A stretch of DNA of 64,000 bases from Beroe ovata (taxonomy: Eukaryota > Ctenophora > Nuda > Beroida > Beroidae), in assembly GCA_946803715.1 (NCBI GenBank), contig CAMPET010000096.1, forward strand, positions 180,389 through 244,388, in the 5' to 3' direction. Numbering within the stretch: position 1 is the stretch's first letter; each line of letters begins with the position of its first letter. Positions 11,130 to 21,919 of the stretch are shown piece by piece. The notes below the pieces were generated by a model. That model made no database searches and was not told where the DNA came from. It was given only the letters and a program-made list of their open reading frames with translations. The translations under genes were made by a program, and so were the position numbers.

Positions 11130-13641
11130 TCAGTAGGATTGCTGAACAGGCGGTCTGTGACGGACGGGCTGGGCAGAAATCGTCGATGAGTTGGTTATTC
11201 CTCTACGTCGGGAAATGGCCCGTCTTTCTTCCTAAGGAGAGATAAGCATTTAGCAATCGGAAACAACGCTAATTTAAAAATCATCGTTCAATGAAACCCC
11301 AAAAATGGAACTAAAATTAGTGGTTTAGACTCACCATTGATAGATCATCATCAGCGTATATTAGTTTCTGGCAGTTGTTGATCAACGTTGGTTTAATAGG
11401 CTCAAAGTCCTGAATTAGATAAGCTATGAGGCAAGAGTTTGACGACATACGGAGGCCGTATGCCAATGGGTCCAGCTGCCAATGGGTCCAGCTGGCCAAT
11501 GGGTCCAGCTGGCCAGTGGGTCCAGTGTGTTTAATAATTAATATGCAACCAGCGCACAGATACGCGCGCGCGATTAATCTACAAATTCTGTTCATGAGAC
11601 GCTCGTGCCCTAAACGGAGGCCAGTTTGTGCTAGTTACAAAAGATGTATCTAACAGTGTCGCAAAATGCGGCATCATTTTGTCAATTAACGTGAGGCGAC
11701 TGAGCTTTGAACATTATCTGCGTGCACATGACAATCTACCTGTGTGCCAACTTTTGCTGGGGGTGGTGGAGGGACACTTTGCTGCGAGCCTGCAGAAGGG
11801 AAGAGCATGGGTCGCGCCGCTCCAGTGGTCACAGCACCACGGGGTGTGAGCTGCGGGGCCCCAGGAGGGGGGATTTTGGGAGGGCCTGGCGGCGGCTGTA
11901 TACTCCCTAATCGCGGCCTACAACAGATGCGAGAGTTAGCACATGGTAATATCGCATTGACAATGTCAGAAGTAGGACTAAAATATATACCTGCTGTTGG
12001 CACGCGGGTCTGGGGCGGGGGGTCTGGGGGGAGGCGGCCTCTCAGGCAGGTGGGCAGGTGGCCCCTGCATCGAGGGTGGGACAGGAGGGGGAGGCGGCAT
12101 TCCTGGCCGGGACGGCATGTTGGGTGGGCGGGGTGCAGACTGGCCTCCTTGCATCATGCCCGGCGGCAATGGACCAGGTGGCATCATTCCCGGCATTCTC
12201 TGAAATTGCTGAGGAGACAAGCTCGTTAATTCAAACAGCTTAAAGTGCTATTGAGAACACTGATCGATGATTGATGTCTACTACCCCCTACTACCACACC
12301 TGCATATGAGCCTGCATCTGTTGCATCATTTGAGGATTCATGTTGCTCATCATCTGTTGCATCATTTGAGGATTCATCATCGCTGAGAAGTGAGTGTAAG
12401 CAGTGAGTGTAAACAGTGAGTGTAAGCAGTGAGTGTAAACAGTGAGTGTACACTGTGAGTGTAAGCAGTGAGTGTAAACAGTGAGTGTAAACAGTGAGTT
12501 CGAGCACAAAAGAATCAAATCATTATGCACAGATTAAAGCTCTGAGAGGATTTCATTTCGTTCTACTGTATAGTGAATACCACTTACACGGATGAAACAC
12601 ACAATGACACACATAAGCATACACACAGCAGAACAACAGCTCAGTCTACACTACAATAGATATCTGGGATAGAGAATCGAGCCATGCCCTGTGGCCTGGA
12701 TCTCGGATTCCATACCTGGATTCATACCGGGAAACATCATGGGGGGAAATGAAGTGGCGTTCCCACCTTCCTCTCCTTCATCTTTCCCCTCACCCCCTGA
12801 AAATTGTTCCGTAGTAAAATCATTTCGGTATTGAGACACGAGCAACGTCATGAACCTTTAGAAAAGCCTACTCAACACACGGCTTCCAACCACTGTCAGC
12901 AAGTCACATGATGAGAACTTTAAAATAGAAAAGTATAATTCACCACGACAAATTCTCGCTAAATCTTCCAACCGAAAAATCACTCCACTGTTTGCAGCAA
13001 TTATCCTACCCCATTCAAACTGTGAGACATCATTTTTCCAAGTATTGTTGTTTTCAGAAACGGACGGAATATATTATGGTAGTTTCAGAGCCGCGCAAAT
13101 AGTAAGAGTCGTGTTATGCGTAGCCATGTGAAGAAGAAAACATGATACTTACTCTCTTTGTCCCTTACTTCCTTCTCATGAAGCACCATATCCTCCGGTG
13201 GAATGCCCTCCAGACCGTATATCTCAATTTCACAGTTGTTACGATGTGGTAGGGAGTTAGGTACGGTGGTGACGGTTTCCTTGTGTACCTATAGGATGAA
13301 TTGAAGACACTTAGTATAGAGACAATGGTGCGACATTCCTCATTATAGATTTGAAATTCGGTGATATCAAGAAAATACCTCCCACAATAAGGTGAATCAT
13401 CATGGTTCAGCTGAAACATACACATCAGGGATTTACAATAATTGTCAAGAGGGAAGTAACCATGTGCTCTTACCTGCATACAATGAATAACAAGACCTGG
13501 AGCAGTATAGAGTTTCTTGTGACACACGTGACACTTGAAGTGCCTTGCTTTCTGGTGCTGCACTAGGATCTTTTCATCCTCAAATTCGCGGTTACAGTAC
13601 CAGCACCATGGCTTTACTGGCTTCTTCTTTTTCCTGCCCAT
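11130..13641 (-). CDS. ZNF207: ZNF207/BuGZ homologue (spindle-assembly and Bub3-binding zinc-finger protein)
   Basis: Eight exons: 13641-13474, 13288-13153, 12796-12716, 12382-12300, 12208-11991, 11917-11740, 11409-11335, 11231-11130 (TGA). Phases agree throughout, giving 346 residues; human ZNF207 is longer, mainly in its disordered middle. Exon 1 starts [16 protein letters not shown] and carries the two C2H2 fingers. Exon 2 contains the conserved [15 protein letters not shown] segment. The middle is a Pro/Met/Gly-rich low-complexity region, which in known BuGZ proteins drives phase separation, and includes the family motif LFPSAG. Exons 7-8 join to give [16 protein letters not shown], a GLEBS-type motif used to bind Bub3. 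The family loads Bub3 onto kinetochores and binds microtubules. The last 20 residues diverge from vertebrates. Confidence 0.93.
12389..12500. repeat. 12-bp minisatellite in ZNF207 intron 3
   Basis: About nine copies of AGTGAGTGTAAR plus CAGTGAGTGTAAAC-type variants. The array sits directly against the splice acceptor of exon 4 (12382), within the expected branch-point and polypyrimidine zone on the minus strand. Confidence 0.9.
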
Positions 13642-14466
13642 TCTGCCTACGGAAAGAAAATATGAGGTGTGTAAGAAAATCTGAATTTCGTGGCCAGGTC
13701 TAAATGGAATGCTGCTGATCTGCATTATAGAGATTTACCGTAATTCTGTCTTTGATATTTGAGTTGTATTGAAATCTAAACAGCACCAAACTAAGACAAC
13801 ACTTAACTTTGACAGCACTAAACTAAGACAGCATTGAACTTAGGAAGCACTAAAAAAATTTATGAATTGACAGTGGGAATGAATCACAATATAGTCAGTA
13901 GCAATCAACGGTCCAAATACAAAATAACTGATATCATAAGTAATTAGTATTCTCAAAAGATAGAAAACTGCAATAAAATTAATTTCAGATTTGTTCAAAC
14001 CGGGATTGTCTCTATATCATGTAATCAGCCAAAGTTCAATAGATTATACTGTTATGTAGGTTATCACAAAAATGGGTATCACAAAAATGGGTATGAGCAA
14101 ACCTGCCGTACTTTTAATTGCAAAGGAGAAAGTCGGTTCAAATGGGCCAAGTTTTGATAACATGTTACGCAAAAAATCCCTAACCAATGGTAAAAAAGAA
14201 ATCAACATTCGAATAATCACAAATAATTAAAAATCAAAGGTTGGTATTCAAACTGAAATTATTATCACAGAGAAAAACAAATAACCTCTAAAACATATCA
14301 TGTCCGGCACAATAACAATGTAAACAAGAGTGAGTCTCCATACAATCATTAAAATACAATCATTAAAATCATCAAAATCATACAATCATCATACAAAATC
14401 ATACAATCATCAAAATCATTTCAAGGATAAAGGACTAGGTGAATGCTAATTCTATGATCAATCATC
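13642..14466. other. AT-rich intergenic DNA
   Basis: Upstream of ZNF207 and downstream of the RING gene. It contains a low-complexity ATCATACAA/ATCATTAAA array at about 14340-14422. No gene seen. Confidence 0.6.
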
Positions 14467-15253
14467 TCAGTGTGAATTCATCTGTCTATAGATATCCGAA
14501 TAGCAACCATTTTCCAGTTGTGCTTGGATTGTCTTGCAGGAATCACAGTTATCACCGTTATCATCACCACAGTATCCATCTGTGTAGTGACCAGCTTTGG
14601 TTCTCTTGGGCATGACTTTTCTTCCACAGTAAAACCTTACTTTACCATCCCAAACTTCACCCTTTCTTACAAATGCGCCTTGATTATTGACAAAAAATCC
14701 CTGGGGCAACATTCTTGTGAGAAGATCAAGTCTGAAGCAAGCAGTACAGTTGCAGCCAGTTGTTGGACCACACCTTCCATTGCAGCATGGACATTTAAAG
14801 TCAAGTCTGTCGCCACAATAGTATTTCCCAGACATTCCCAATCTGGCTTGAAATCCAAGAGAATTAATTTTGCGACTGATAGGATCATAATCATTTCCCC
14901 TATTGGCTAAATTCTTGTCAGCAATTTCATATTTACCACTTACTATAGTATCCCCATGTGCTGATGTTACATGCTCCAGTACCACAGTCTTAGTGCCAAT
15001 GTGATTGCATGTTTGAACGTTCTACAGGGTTCTTGCAAAACAAACAAGGCTCTGGAAGTTGTCCTATAATTCTACGAATAGCATGGCTTTGTACAGTCTT
15101 GAATACTTTCCTGCACATTGGACAGCGGCTTTCATTAGATAAACAAGACTCACAAAACAGCTGATGACAGCAATCTGTTTCTACTGCTAATTGAGCATAT
15201 TCAAGGCATATACCGCAATTCAGGTAAGATTCATCTATCAGAGTGTTGGCCAT
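14467..15253 (-). pseudogene. RING finger plus Cys-rich domain protein, reading frame broken once
   Basis: The first frame (15253 to about 14990) starts MANTLIDESYLNC. It carries a C3HC4 RING (CGIC, CCHQLFCESC, CPMC), then CLFCKNPVERSNMQSH, which resembles a TRAF-type zinc finger. It stops two codons later. The remainder continues in another frame, open from a TAG near 15020 to 14467. That part holds a Cys-rich module with CPCCNGRCGPTTGCNC and a second, similar DGYCGDDNGDNCDSC motif. RING proteins of this kind are usually E3 ubiquitin ligases; the Cys-rich module is one I have seen only in uncharacterised proteins. No intron can bridge the change, so it is either a one-base assembly error or a pseudogene. 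The body is intronless; TTTTGCAG just upstream of the ATG suggests a 5' untranslated exon. Confidence 0.6.
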
Positions 15254-16137
15254 ATCCCTGCAAAAGTCAAGACATCACACATATGGCATTATATACAATA
15301 TAGATAAATTAATGAGAGCTATGCTTTAGATGAACATTGTAGACAGTAATACAAAGTCAATTGAATCAAACCCACACACTTTTTCACCACAAATCTACTG
15401 ACAGTTTCAAGACATTATAGTCTCTTCTTCAGGATCTCCACAAAGTGTGGCCCTCACTTCTCAATCCAAAGTCTTTTCTATAAAGGTGTATGGGTATACT
15501 GCAAACATAGCAAAATACTGGACATAGATTTTCTAATCCAAGGATTGGCATAAGAGAGGGAAGAATCTAAACTGTGAATCATCAAAAGTTACCCTACAGA
15601 AGTAAGGCCCTCTCCTGTCAACTGCAATTTGGATCTCAGTATCAGCAGGTGGCAATTTGATTGTAATAAGTGTGTTGTTAAGTTGAAATGAGACTTATGG
15701 TATTTAACCCCATGGTTCACATCACATTGAAATAGCAGCAACATCCTGTTCTCGCACTGTGTGCCTCTAATTAAATATTCTGCACATGGTTATCTTTAAT
15801 TTTACGACATTTTGTTCATTGTTGTTTGTGCACACGTTGCGCGCCCCTTATTTTACTTGGTGATCATGATCTGCCCTGAAAAGTTCAAACCATGTCAGTA
15901 TGTCACAGGGCCACTCAGTGCGTGGAGTATTTAGGTCACTCAGCGCTCTGTCAGATTTTGCATTTTATCTGATCCTTCTGCTTCTTGATTGCACGCGCGC
16001 CGCACGCCTTGTTTTTCATCAAAAGCAAAAAAGCGGAATTGCAATTGTGCGCCCTTCGATGAAGGCGCGCGCGCTGGCGCTAGAACAGAGAAACTAGATC
16101 ATGTAGATGATAGATACTTGAAGAAGTCAGATGCAAT
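15254..16137. other. Intergenic region
   Basis: No recognisable gene. It contains fragments related to the GC-rich repeats (about 15950-16080, with a CG-alternating core near a GTCAGATTTTGCATTTTATCTGA foldback). Confidence 0.5.
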
Positions 16138-16435
16138 CTGAAGTTGCTTGTCAGATGTTACCTGACCTGTTTCTCGCGCACGCGCGCCTGTTTCGGCCTT
16201 CGATGAAGGCGCGCGCCGCGCGCGAGAAACTGAGGTCAGATAAAATCTGACAAGAAGTTGCCGGATGTTATCTGTCCACTGTTTCTTGTGCGCGGCGCGC
16301 GCGCAAGAAACAGTGGATCCAGATAACATCCGGCTTGTCGATCGATGATAGACCCTGTCGATGATAGACCCTGTCGAGAATTTCGTCGCGTCGCGCGCGC
16401 GTGCAACTTATTCTCAGCGGCTTGCTGACGCAAGT
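16138..16435. mobile_element. Two head-to-tail foldback elements plus signature element, copy 3
   Basis: Palindrome A (about 16138-16256): CTTGTCAGATGTTACCTGACC pairs with GAGGTCAGATAAAATCTGACA around CG-alternating DNA. Palindrome B (about 16258-16335): GCCGGATGTTATCTGTCCA pairs with CCAGATAACATCCGGC around another CG core. Next comes GTCGATCGATGATAGACCC at 16337, repeated in part, then the CTTATTCTCAGCGGCTTGC tail. Three related non-autonomous elements appear to have inserted into or beside one another. Confidence 0.75.
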
Positions 16436-16449
16436 ATTTGAAATACTTT

Positions 16450-18408
16450 GAGTTTGACATACAATTACACCAAAAAGTCAAACATTCCTTACTTTGACAC
16501 TATAAATATAATGCTAAAACACAAAACTTCCCCAATCTCCAAACACTTTGACAGTTGACAATGACAGTTCTCGGTAACATGCCTGAATTATGACGCCCGT
16601 TACCACATCTGCCACAATAAATCCTCTCCTGGTTCGATAAAACTAAAACAATGGTCAATGCCCCCTGACCCCCTCCTCACACCTGCTAGTGCTACTGCTA
16701 GTTGTCTCTCCCTGTCTCTCCCTGTCAACTTTATTTTTAGATTTAATCGATAGCTCTTAATACATGTCAAATCCTAAAGACGGTTTACTCGAGCTGCTCA
16801 TTATAAATTCCTTTGAGTTTGATCAAAAATATTATTGCAAACAACATCGAATATATGATGCGGAAGTTCGCATTTTTGTTCATGTTGAATGTTTCGATTT
16901 GTCATTTGTGTTAATGTTAAACATTTTATCGTATTTGTTCTCGAGAACAGCTGATTATCCCAGTATTGAGATAATAATATTCATATGTGATATGTCTGTG
17001 CGCGCGCCCGGGAACCGCACCCGGGAACACGTGCATATTCAATATTGTTATTCTCTCGTTTGTCGGTCTAAAACATTTATAAGGACAGTACCTCAAGTGA
17101 AATACTCGCTTTATCATAATATAGAAGGACTTTCTAAGTCTCTTTCTAGACGAAGTACCTCTCTCTGTTTAGATAGATGATCTTCAGAATCCACCCACAA
17201 CGGCTGCAAAGTTATTTCCCATAGAGCATCAGTAGAGTTAGTATACGGCATCATTTGCATTAACGTCCATAATTTGCATCCAGAGGAAGATCTCATGCGG
17301 GCGGCCAAATACCTGAAACTAAACGTTTATAACTTAAAACTTAAGTGGTTCTCTATAAGAAGAACTACAGGCGTTTTTTCGGCTGTTTTACCCCCCAGAT
17401 ACTTAGCTTATACTTATAGTTATTCAGACCCTGTGACCCCGCCTTTATCGACCGCTATAACTTAGCCCACATAACCACACGATGCTGCAATAATAACCAT
17501 TTTCTCAGAGAGTTTCCCAACATTCACTCACTCAGATGAGGTGCACGTGCGTCAGTACTCAGTAACGTATGATAATACTAGAGTACTCTAGTATTATTAT
17601 ACCAGAGTAACGTATAATACTAGAGTCGTTAGTTTCTGCACTCTGTTATGTACTGTATTCATGATGATTGATAACGAATCTAACAACAGTTTGGTTGGAG
17701 CTCCCATTATGGTACAATGGTACATATACCAAGTCAGTTCTGTCTACCGATTCGTTCCTACCTATAAGTATAAAATCAGTGGGAACTCGATGGCATATGG
17801 CATTCGATGGCATATGGCATTCGATGGCATTCGTGGCTTTTATTTCGAACTAAAGCAAATCGCTTGTCGTTTGCAGGCTAATTAAAAGCTTGATACGTGG
17901 CACATCGCACGTGTTTAGCTGGCTAGAATAAGAAATAGGTGACTATAGGTTGCACTTGCAGCATTCACATTAAACTACTCATACGTTTATCATAATCACG
18001 CAGAATATATGCTCTATTCATGATCATCATTAGTAGTATTGGATAGTTCCTTCGTCTAAAACTGACTTTCAGTTTAGAATTCTCGACTCTATCACCAGAA
18101 TATTGCGCAGATTAAGTTCTGTTTTCCTTGTCCACCCAAGATTCGAGTTGCACTTCATATACGGGTCATGACTTATAACCGTTAGTGACTTCCATCTACG
18201 TTCTGTAATCAATGTCAGTGACATACTCAATTATGTGAATGTTTAACTGTGTGTACTTTAATTGTGTGTCGGTCGGCGTCATACAGAACTCTCGCTCAAT
18301 GCCACCGTAGACTATAAACAGTGTTTCCTTCCATGGTACATGATATCCTTAACCTTGGAAATAACCCCACCCTACAACTTCTGATAACGATTTCAGTCCC
18401 GTGAAATC
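16450..18408. other. Intergenic region upstream of the receptor pair
   Basis: AT-rich, without a recognisable gene. A 138-codon open stretch at 16764-17180 has no family resemblance. A small tandem repeat of GGCATATGGCATTCGAT lies at 17788-17836. Confidence 0.5.
17788..17836. repeat. Short tandem repeat
   Basis: About 2.5 copies of CGATGGCATATGGCATT; no other feature nearby. Confidence 0.8.
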
Positions 18409-19440
18409 ATGGTCAACACGGCTCTGATGCTCCCAATTACGGACATACTAATCTGCACGGATTCCTTCTGGCTTAACGCTCTTGTGGTCTCGTTCAACTG
18501 GCCCCAGCGGAATTGCTTCGTGCCCCTACTCTACACGCTCATCTCACTGAGTGATAGCATTCTCACCCTCACGGTCCTCGTTAAGTCCTCGATCTGGCTC
18601 TACACCGGTGATGACGTAGAGAGGATGAGCGAGGACTTGTTATGGACTGGAGCAGTGATAACAGCAGCAATTGGCATAGCGTCACGTGTGTCCATATTCC
18701 TGAATGTGTTGCTCTGTGTGTCACGCTCAATCAAGATTCTCTTCCCATTCTACCAGGTACGACAGAAGCCAGCTCTCTGTTCTGTGGTCGTGACAGCTGT
18801 CTTCTGGGTGGGCATCGTGACCACGGACTTCGTTATTCTGATCAGATCCATAGTTTACATGCAAGCAAGTCACATGTTACTCGCAGGTTACTCCCTCAGA
18901 GGCGTGATGGGAGCATCCATTGGGGGTGTGGTTCGGCACTCTAGTTGGGGCACTGCCACACTGGCTCACCTGGTCCTTCTCTTCTTCATAGCTGTCCCCT
19001 TCATTATCCCATCCATCATCAGTCTCGTCTGTCTAATGTTCCTCTTCAACTCCCTCCTCAAATCGGTCCCCCTTACCAAAACCGGTGCCGTCAGCCAGAA
19101 ATACGTGACAGTCACCATCACCATGCTTACTGTCGCATTTGCTGTCTGCAACGGGGCTTCCACTGTCTATTTTATCGTAGAGGAGATTATTCTAGATAAC
19201 CATATTGAACGAGGCCCCAAAGCACGGCAGCTGATACTCTATCCCCTGTTCAATCTGACTCTTCCTGTGCTAAACGGACTGGTCAGCCCAATAATCCTCA
19301 TTTCGCGGAATGAGCACTTGAGGAGGAGTTTCCGGAAAAGTTTGCGGTCCAAGATGGGTCAGGAGGAACACGATAGGGTTACTCGGAACAGCTTGACACC
19401 GAGTCACACAAATCTTGACACCACCATTTCCAACATGTAG
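18409..19440 (+). CDS. Seven-transmembrane receptor, copy 1 (rhodopsin-like GPCR)
   Basis: Single-exon gene of 343 residues starting MVNTALMLPITDILIC. Hydrophobic segments are at about residues 5-30, 37-60, 76-110 (TM3), 121-140, 180-215, 230-255 and 275-300. TM3 ends in CVSRSIKILFPFY, where SRS sits at the DRY position. TM7 contains NGLVSPIIL, a divergent NPxxY position, followed by a basic tail. These features fit a lineage-specific family A receptor rather than a named subfamily, and the ligand cannot be inferred. The N-terminus is short with no signal peptide; an upstream exon is possible, since no strong promoter motif is visible. It lies 0.8 kb upstream of a tandem paralogue in the same orientation. 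Confidence 0.8.
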   Translation: MVNTALMLPITDILICTDSFWLNALVVSFNWPQRNCFVPLLYTLISLSDSILTLTVLVKSSIWLYTGDDVERMSEDLLWTGAVITAAIGIASRVSIFLNVLLCVSRSIKILFPFYQVRQKPALCSVVVTAVFWVGIVTTDFVILIRSIVYMQASHMLLAGYSLRGVMGASIGGVVRHSSWGTATLAHLVLLFFIAVPFIIPSIISLVCLMFLFNSLLKSVPLTKTGAVSQKYVTVTITMLTVAFAVCNGASTVYFIVEEIILDNHIERGPKARQLILYPLFNLTLPVLNGLVSPIILISRNEHLRRSFRKSLRSKMGQEEHDRVTRNSLTPSHTNLDTTISNM

Positions 19441-20262
19441 ATAGAGACAGTGAGGTGTACTCATGAATTCGGAAGGACTATAAATTGGAACCGTGGATCG
19501 AGAGGACACTGGAAGTGGACAGCTGTGGTCGATAAAGAGAGAGAAGGACTTAAATATAATGATAATATCCTTAACCATTGACACTTGTTTATTTGGATCA
19601 GTGACACTTATTTCTCAAATTGGTGACCTCATTCTAATATTTGATGACACCGATTCTGAACCAGCTACAGAGACACTCTGTTTAACATGTATGATTGAAA
19701 TTAACTGGAGCTCAGCTCTAATCCTAATGAGTTGTTTGATCGTGATACTGATAGTTCGACCTTATTTCAGTTTTGAAATTTCTGTTTGTTGCATCTGAGA
19801 AAATATGCAAGGATGTGACATGACAAACAATGTCTTACACAATGAAAATTCGCCACTCTTTCACGTCTAACCACATTACAATATTTTGTACTCATGATAA
19901 AGTGTCATTTAACACCCCCAGAGTCTCGCATTAGGGGGATGAAGTTTTCATTCAACATGGCATTGAGGCATATTAGAGAGCGGGAGTTATTGCCACTTCA
20001 TGAAAAAATACCAGACGTTTGCACAATAGTACACAATAGTGAACAATGGTCACTGGTCATTGTGAACAATAGTTTTGAATAGAGTATCTTACATTAAAAT
20101 CACGCATTTTTAGTTATAGTGATCAATCTTACCTCTTTATATGAACTGAAGTAAGAACTAAGAGGTATTTTTATCGTTGACCTTTGTCTGCTCCTTTTTT
20201 TCTCTGGAAAATCATCCTATGAGAGAAAAATACTTATTATTTTCGAAGTTTTGAGATATACT
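19441..20262. other. Spacer between the two receptor genes
   Basis: AT-rich 0.8 kb with no supported gene; presumably holds the promoter of the second receptor. Confidence 0.5.
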
Positions 20263-21384
20263 ATGAATTGCATTATATCATATCTAAACAATGAAACTAT
20301 TTTAGAAAAAGAAAACAGATGGTATATCAAGTTTGTAACACGAGCTAATCTCTGCTGTTATCATGACGTGTGCAGCATGAAGGGTGTTTCCCTTGTTGTC
20401 ATTGATTCAGTTCTGAGCAGCATATCACTTTGTCTCAACGTCGTCGCCCTCGCATACAACTTCCCTCAGAGAGGCTCATTTGTTCCACTCATTTACATTC
20501 TCATATCAGTCAGCGATAGCACGGTTGCTATCTCTGTGCTCGTTCAATCAACTCTCTGGGTTTATGACACCACACATGAGCCCAATAGTGCTGTGTCCTG
20601 GGCAGGAGCAGTGATAACAGCAGCAATTGGCATAGCGTCACGTGTTTCCATATTCCTGAATGTGTTGCTCTGTGTGTCCCGCTCAATCAAGATTCTCTTC
20701 CCATTCTACCAGATACGACAGAAGCCAGCTCTCTGTTCTGTGGTCGTGACAGCTGTCTTCTGGGTGGGCATCGTGATCGCAGACTTTAACATCATGGGCG
20801 TTTCCATAGCAACGGGTATGGCTGAATCAACGGCTCTGCTGGCAGCGTATGAGTACAGGAGTGTGCTTGGGGCACCAATATGTGCATCACTCTTCATCAA
20901 GGACTCTGGGGAGCAAAGCGTAACTCCAGTCATTGTCCTCTTCATGTTTTTAGCGATCCCCTTCGTCATTCCATCTCTTCTCAGTGTGGTGTGCCTTATC
21001 CTAATTGTCAGATTCCTCAGAACATCGGAACAAATTAACGGGTCGAGCACGGCAACTCAGAAGAGTGTGACTGTTACCATAGCAATGCTGACTGCGGCAT
21101 TTTCCGTATGCACGGGCGCATCTACTCTTTACTTCCTAGTGGAGGAAATTGTGTTGGGTAATTTGATCGAACAAGGCGGGAGTTCTCGACAGGACTTGCT
21201 CTATCCACTGTTCAATGTCACTTTTCCCCTTCTCAACGGTGTGGCCAGTCCGATTATCCTGACATCAAGAAATCGACATCTGAGAGGGGAGGTCGTAGCC
21301 AGCGTGAGGCGCTGGATAGCTAGGTCCAAGGTCGGTAATGATGGTGAGGGACAGAGCAGGAAGGGGATAGATAGTGGGGTGTGA
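20263..21384 (+). CDS. Seven-transmembrane receptor, copy 2 (rhodopsin-like GPCR)
   Basis: Single-exon paralogue of the upstream receptor with the same architecture: CVSRSIKILFPFY at the end of TM3, NGVASPIIL in TM7, and a basic, Gly/Ser-rich tail ending near KGIDSGV. Two ATGs compete: 20263, which adds a 38-residue extracellular N-terminus with an N-glycosylation site (NNET), and 20377 (MKGVSLVVIDSVL), which aligns with copy 1. I use the first because the frame stays open, but the second is equally likely. The TM3 to intracellular loop 2 to TM4 segment is nearly identical in DNA to copy 1, whereas the rest has diverged strongly. Confidence 0.8.
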   Translation: MNCIISYLNNETILEKENRWYIKFVTRANLCCYHDVCSMKGVSLVVIDSVLSSISLCLNVVALAYNFPQRGSFVPLIYILISVSDSTVAISVLVQSTLWVYDTTHEPNSAVSWAGAVITAAIGIASRVSIFLNVLLCVSRSIKILFPFYQIRQKPALCSVVVTAVFWVGIVIADFNIMGVSIATGMAESTALLAAYEYRSVLGAPICASLFIKDSGEQSVTPVIVLFMFLAIPFVIPSLLSVVCLILIVRFLRTSEQINGSSTATQKSVTVTIAMLTAAFSVCTGASTLYFLVEEIVLGNLIEQGGSSRQDLLYPLFNVTFPLLNGVASPIILTSRNRHLRGEVVASVRRWIARSKVGNDGEGQSRKGIDSGV

Positions 21385-21387
21385 AGA

Positions 21388-21919
21388 TGACGACACAGTT
21401 TCAAATAATAATGCATCAAGTATAACATCGGACAGATGGCAATAACTTGGACATTCTTTAGAAATGTTGTTTTGCATAGAATAGTGAATCATTGTACTTT
21501 AAGAAAGTGAATTACATCAGAACATTCATATATTGAATGATTAAACGGATAAAAATGGTACAAACAGTCAAATTATGATATCAATTCTATAAATATGTAA
21601 AAAGTGTGTTATTAACAGTGTTACCTACTCTTTTGGTCAAATAATACGTCGTGGATGTATAATTTTGCAGTTACTTTGATTGATCAGCATTACAAATACT
21701 GTGTATTGGAGTAAAAAGCTATATAGAAGTTGTCATTTCGTTGTACAAAAACGCGAAATACAAATGAAAACATTAAACAGTCATAATAAACAACATGAGT
21801 AAAATTGCGTGACATCAACACTGTTACAGAGTCCGGCAGATCAAATGGTCGGATCTTTCCGAGACGATGCCTCCCAGAGAAGGGGGAAGGAGAGAGAGAT
21901 ATGAGTTTGGATCATGGCC
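21388..21919. other. 3' intergenic DNA between convergent receptor and GRB2 genes
   Basis: The receptor and GRB2 end towards each other here. AATAAA-like signals occur on both sides; no further gene seen. Confidence 0.5.

Noticed and set aside
11744-12229. 161-codon Gly/Arg-rich frame on the plus strand
   Set aside because: It is antisense to the Pro-rich exons of ZNF207, which are phase-consistent and homologous to the family.
16764-17180. 138-codon plus-strand frame between the RING and receptor genes
   Set aside because: No family resemblance, no splice or promoter support, and composition like surrounding AT-rich DNA; could be a lineage-specific gene but cannot be supported.
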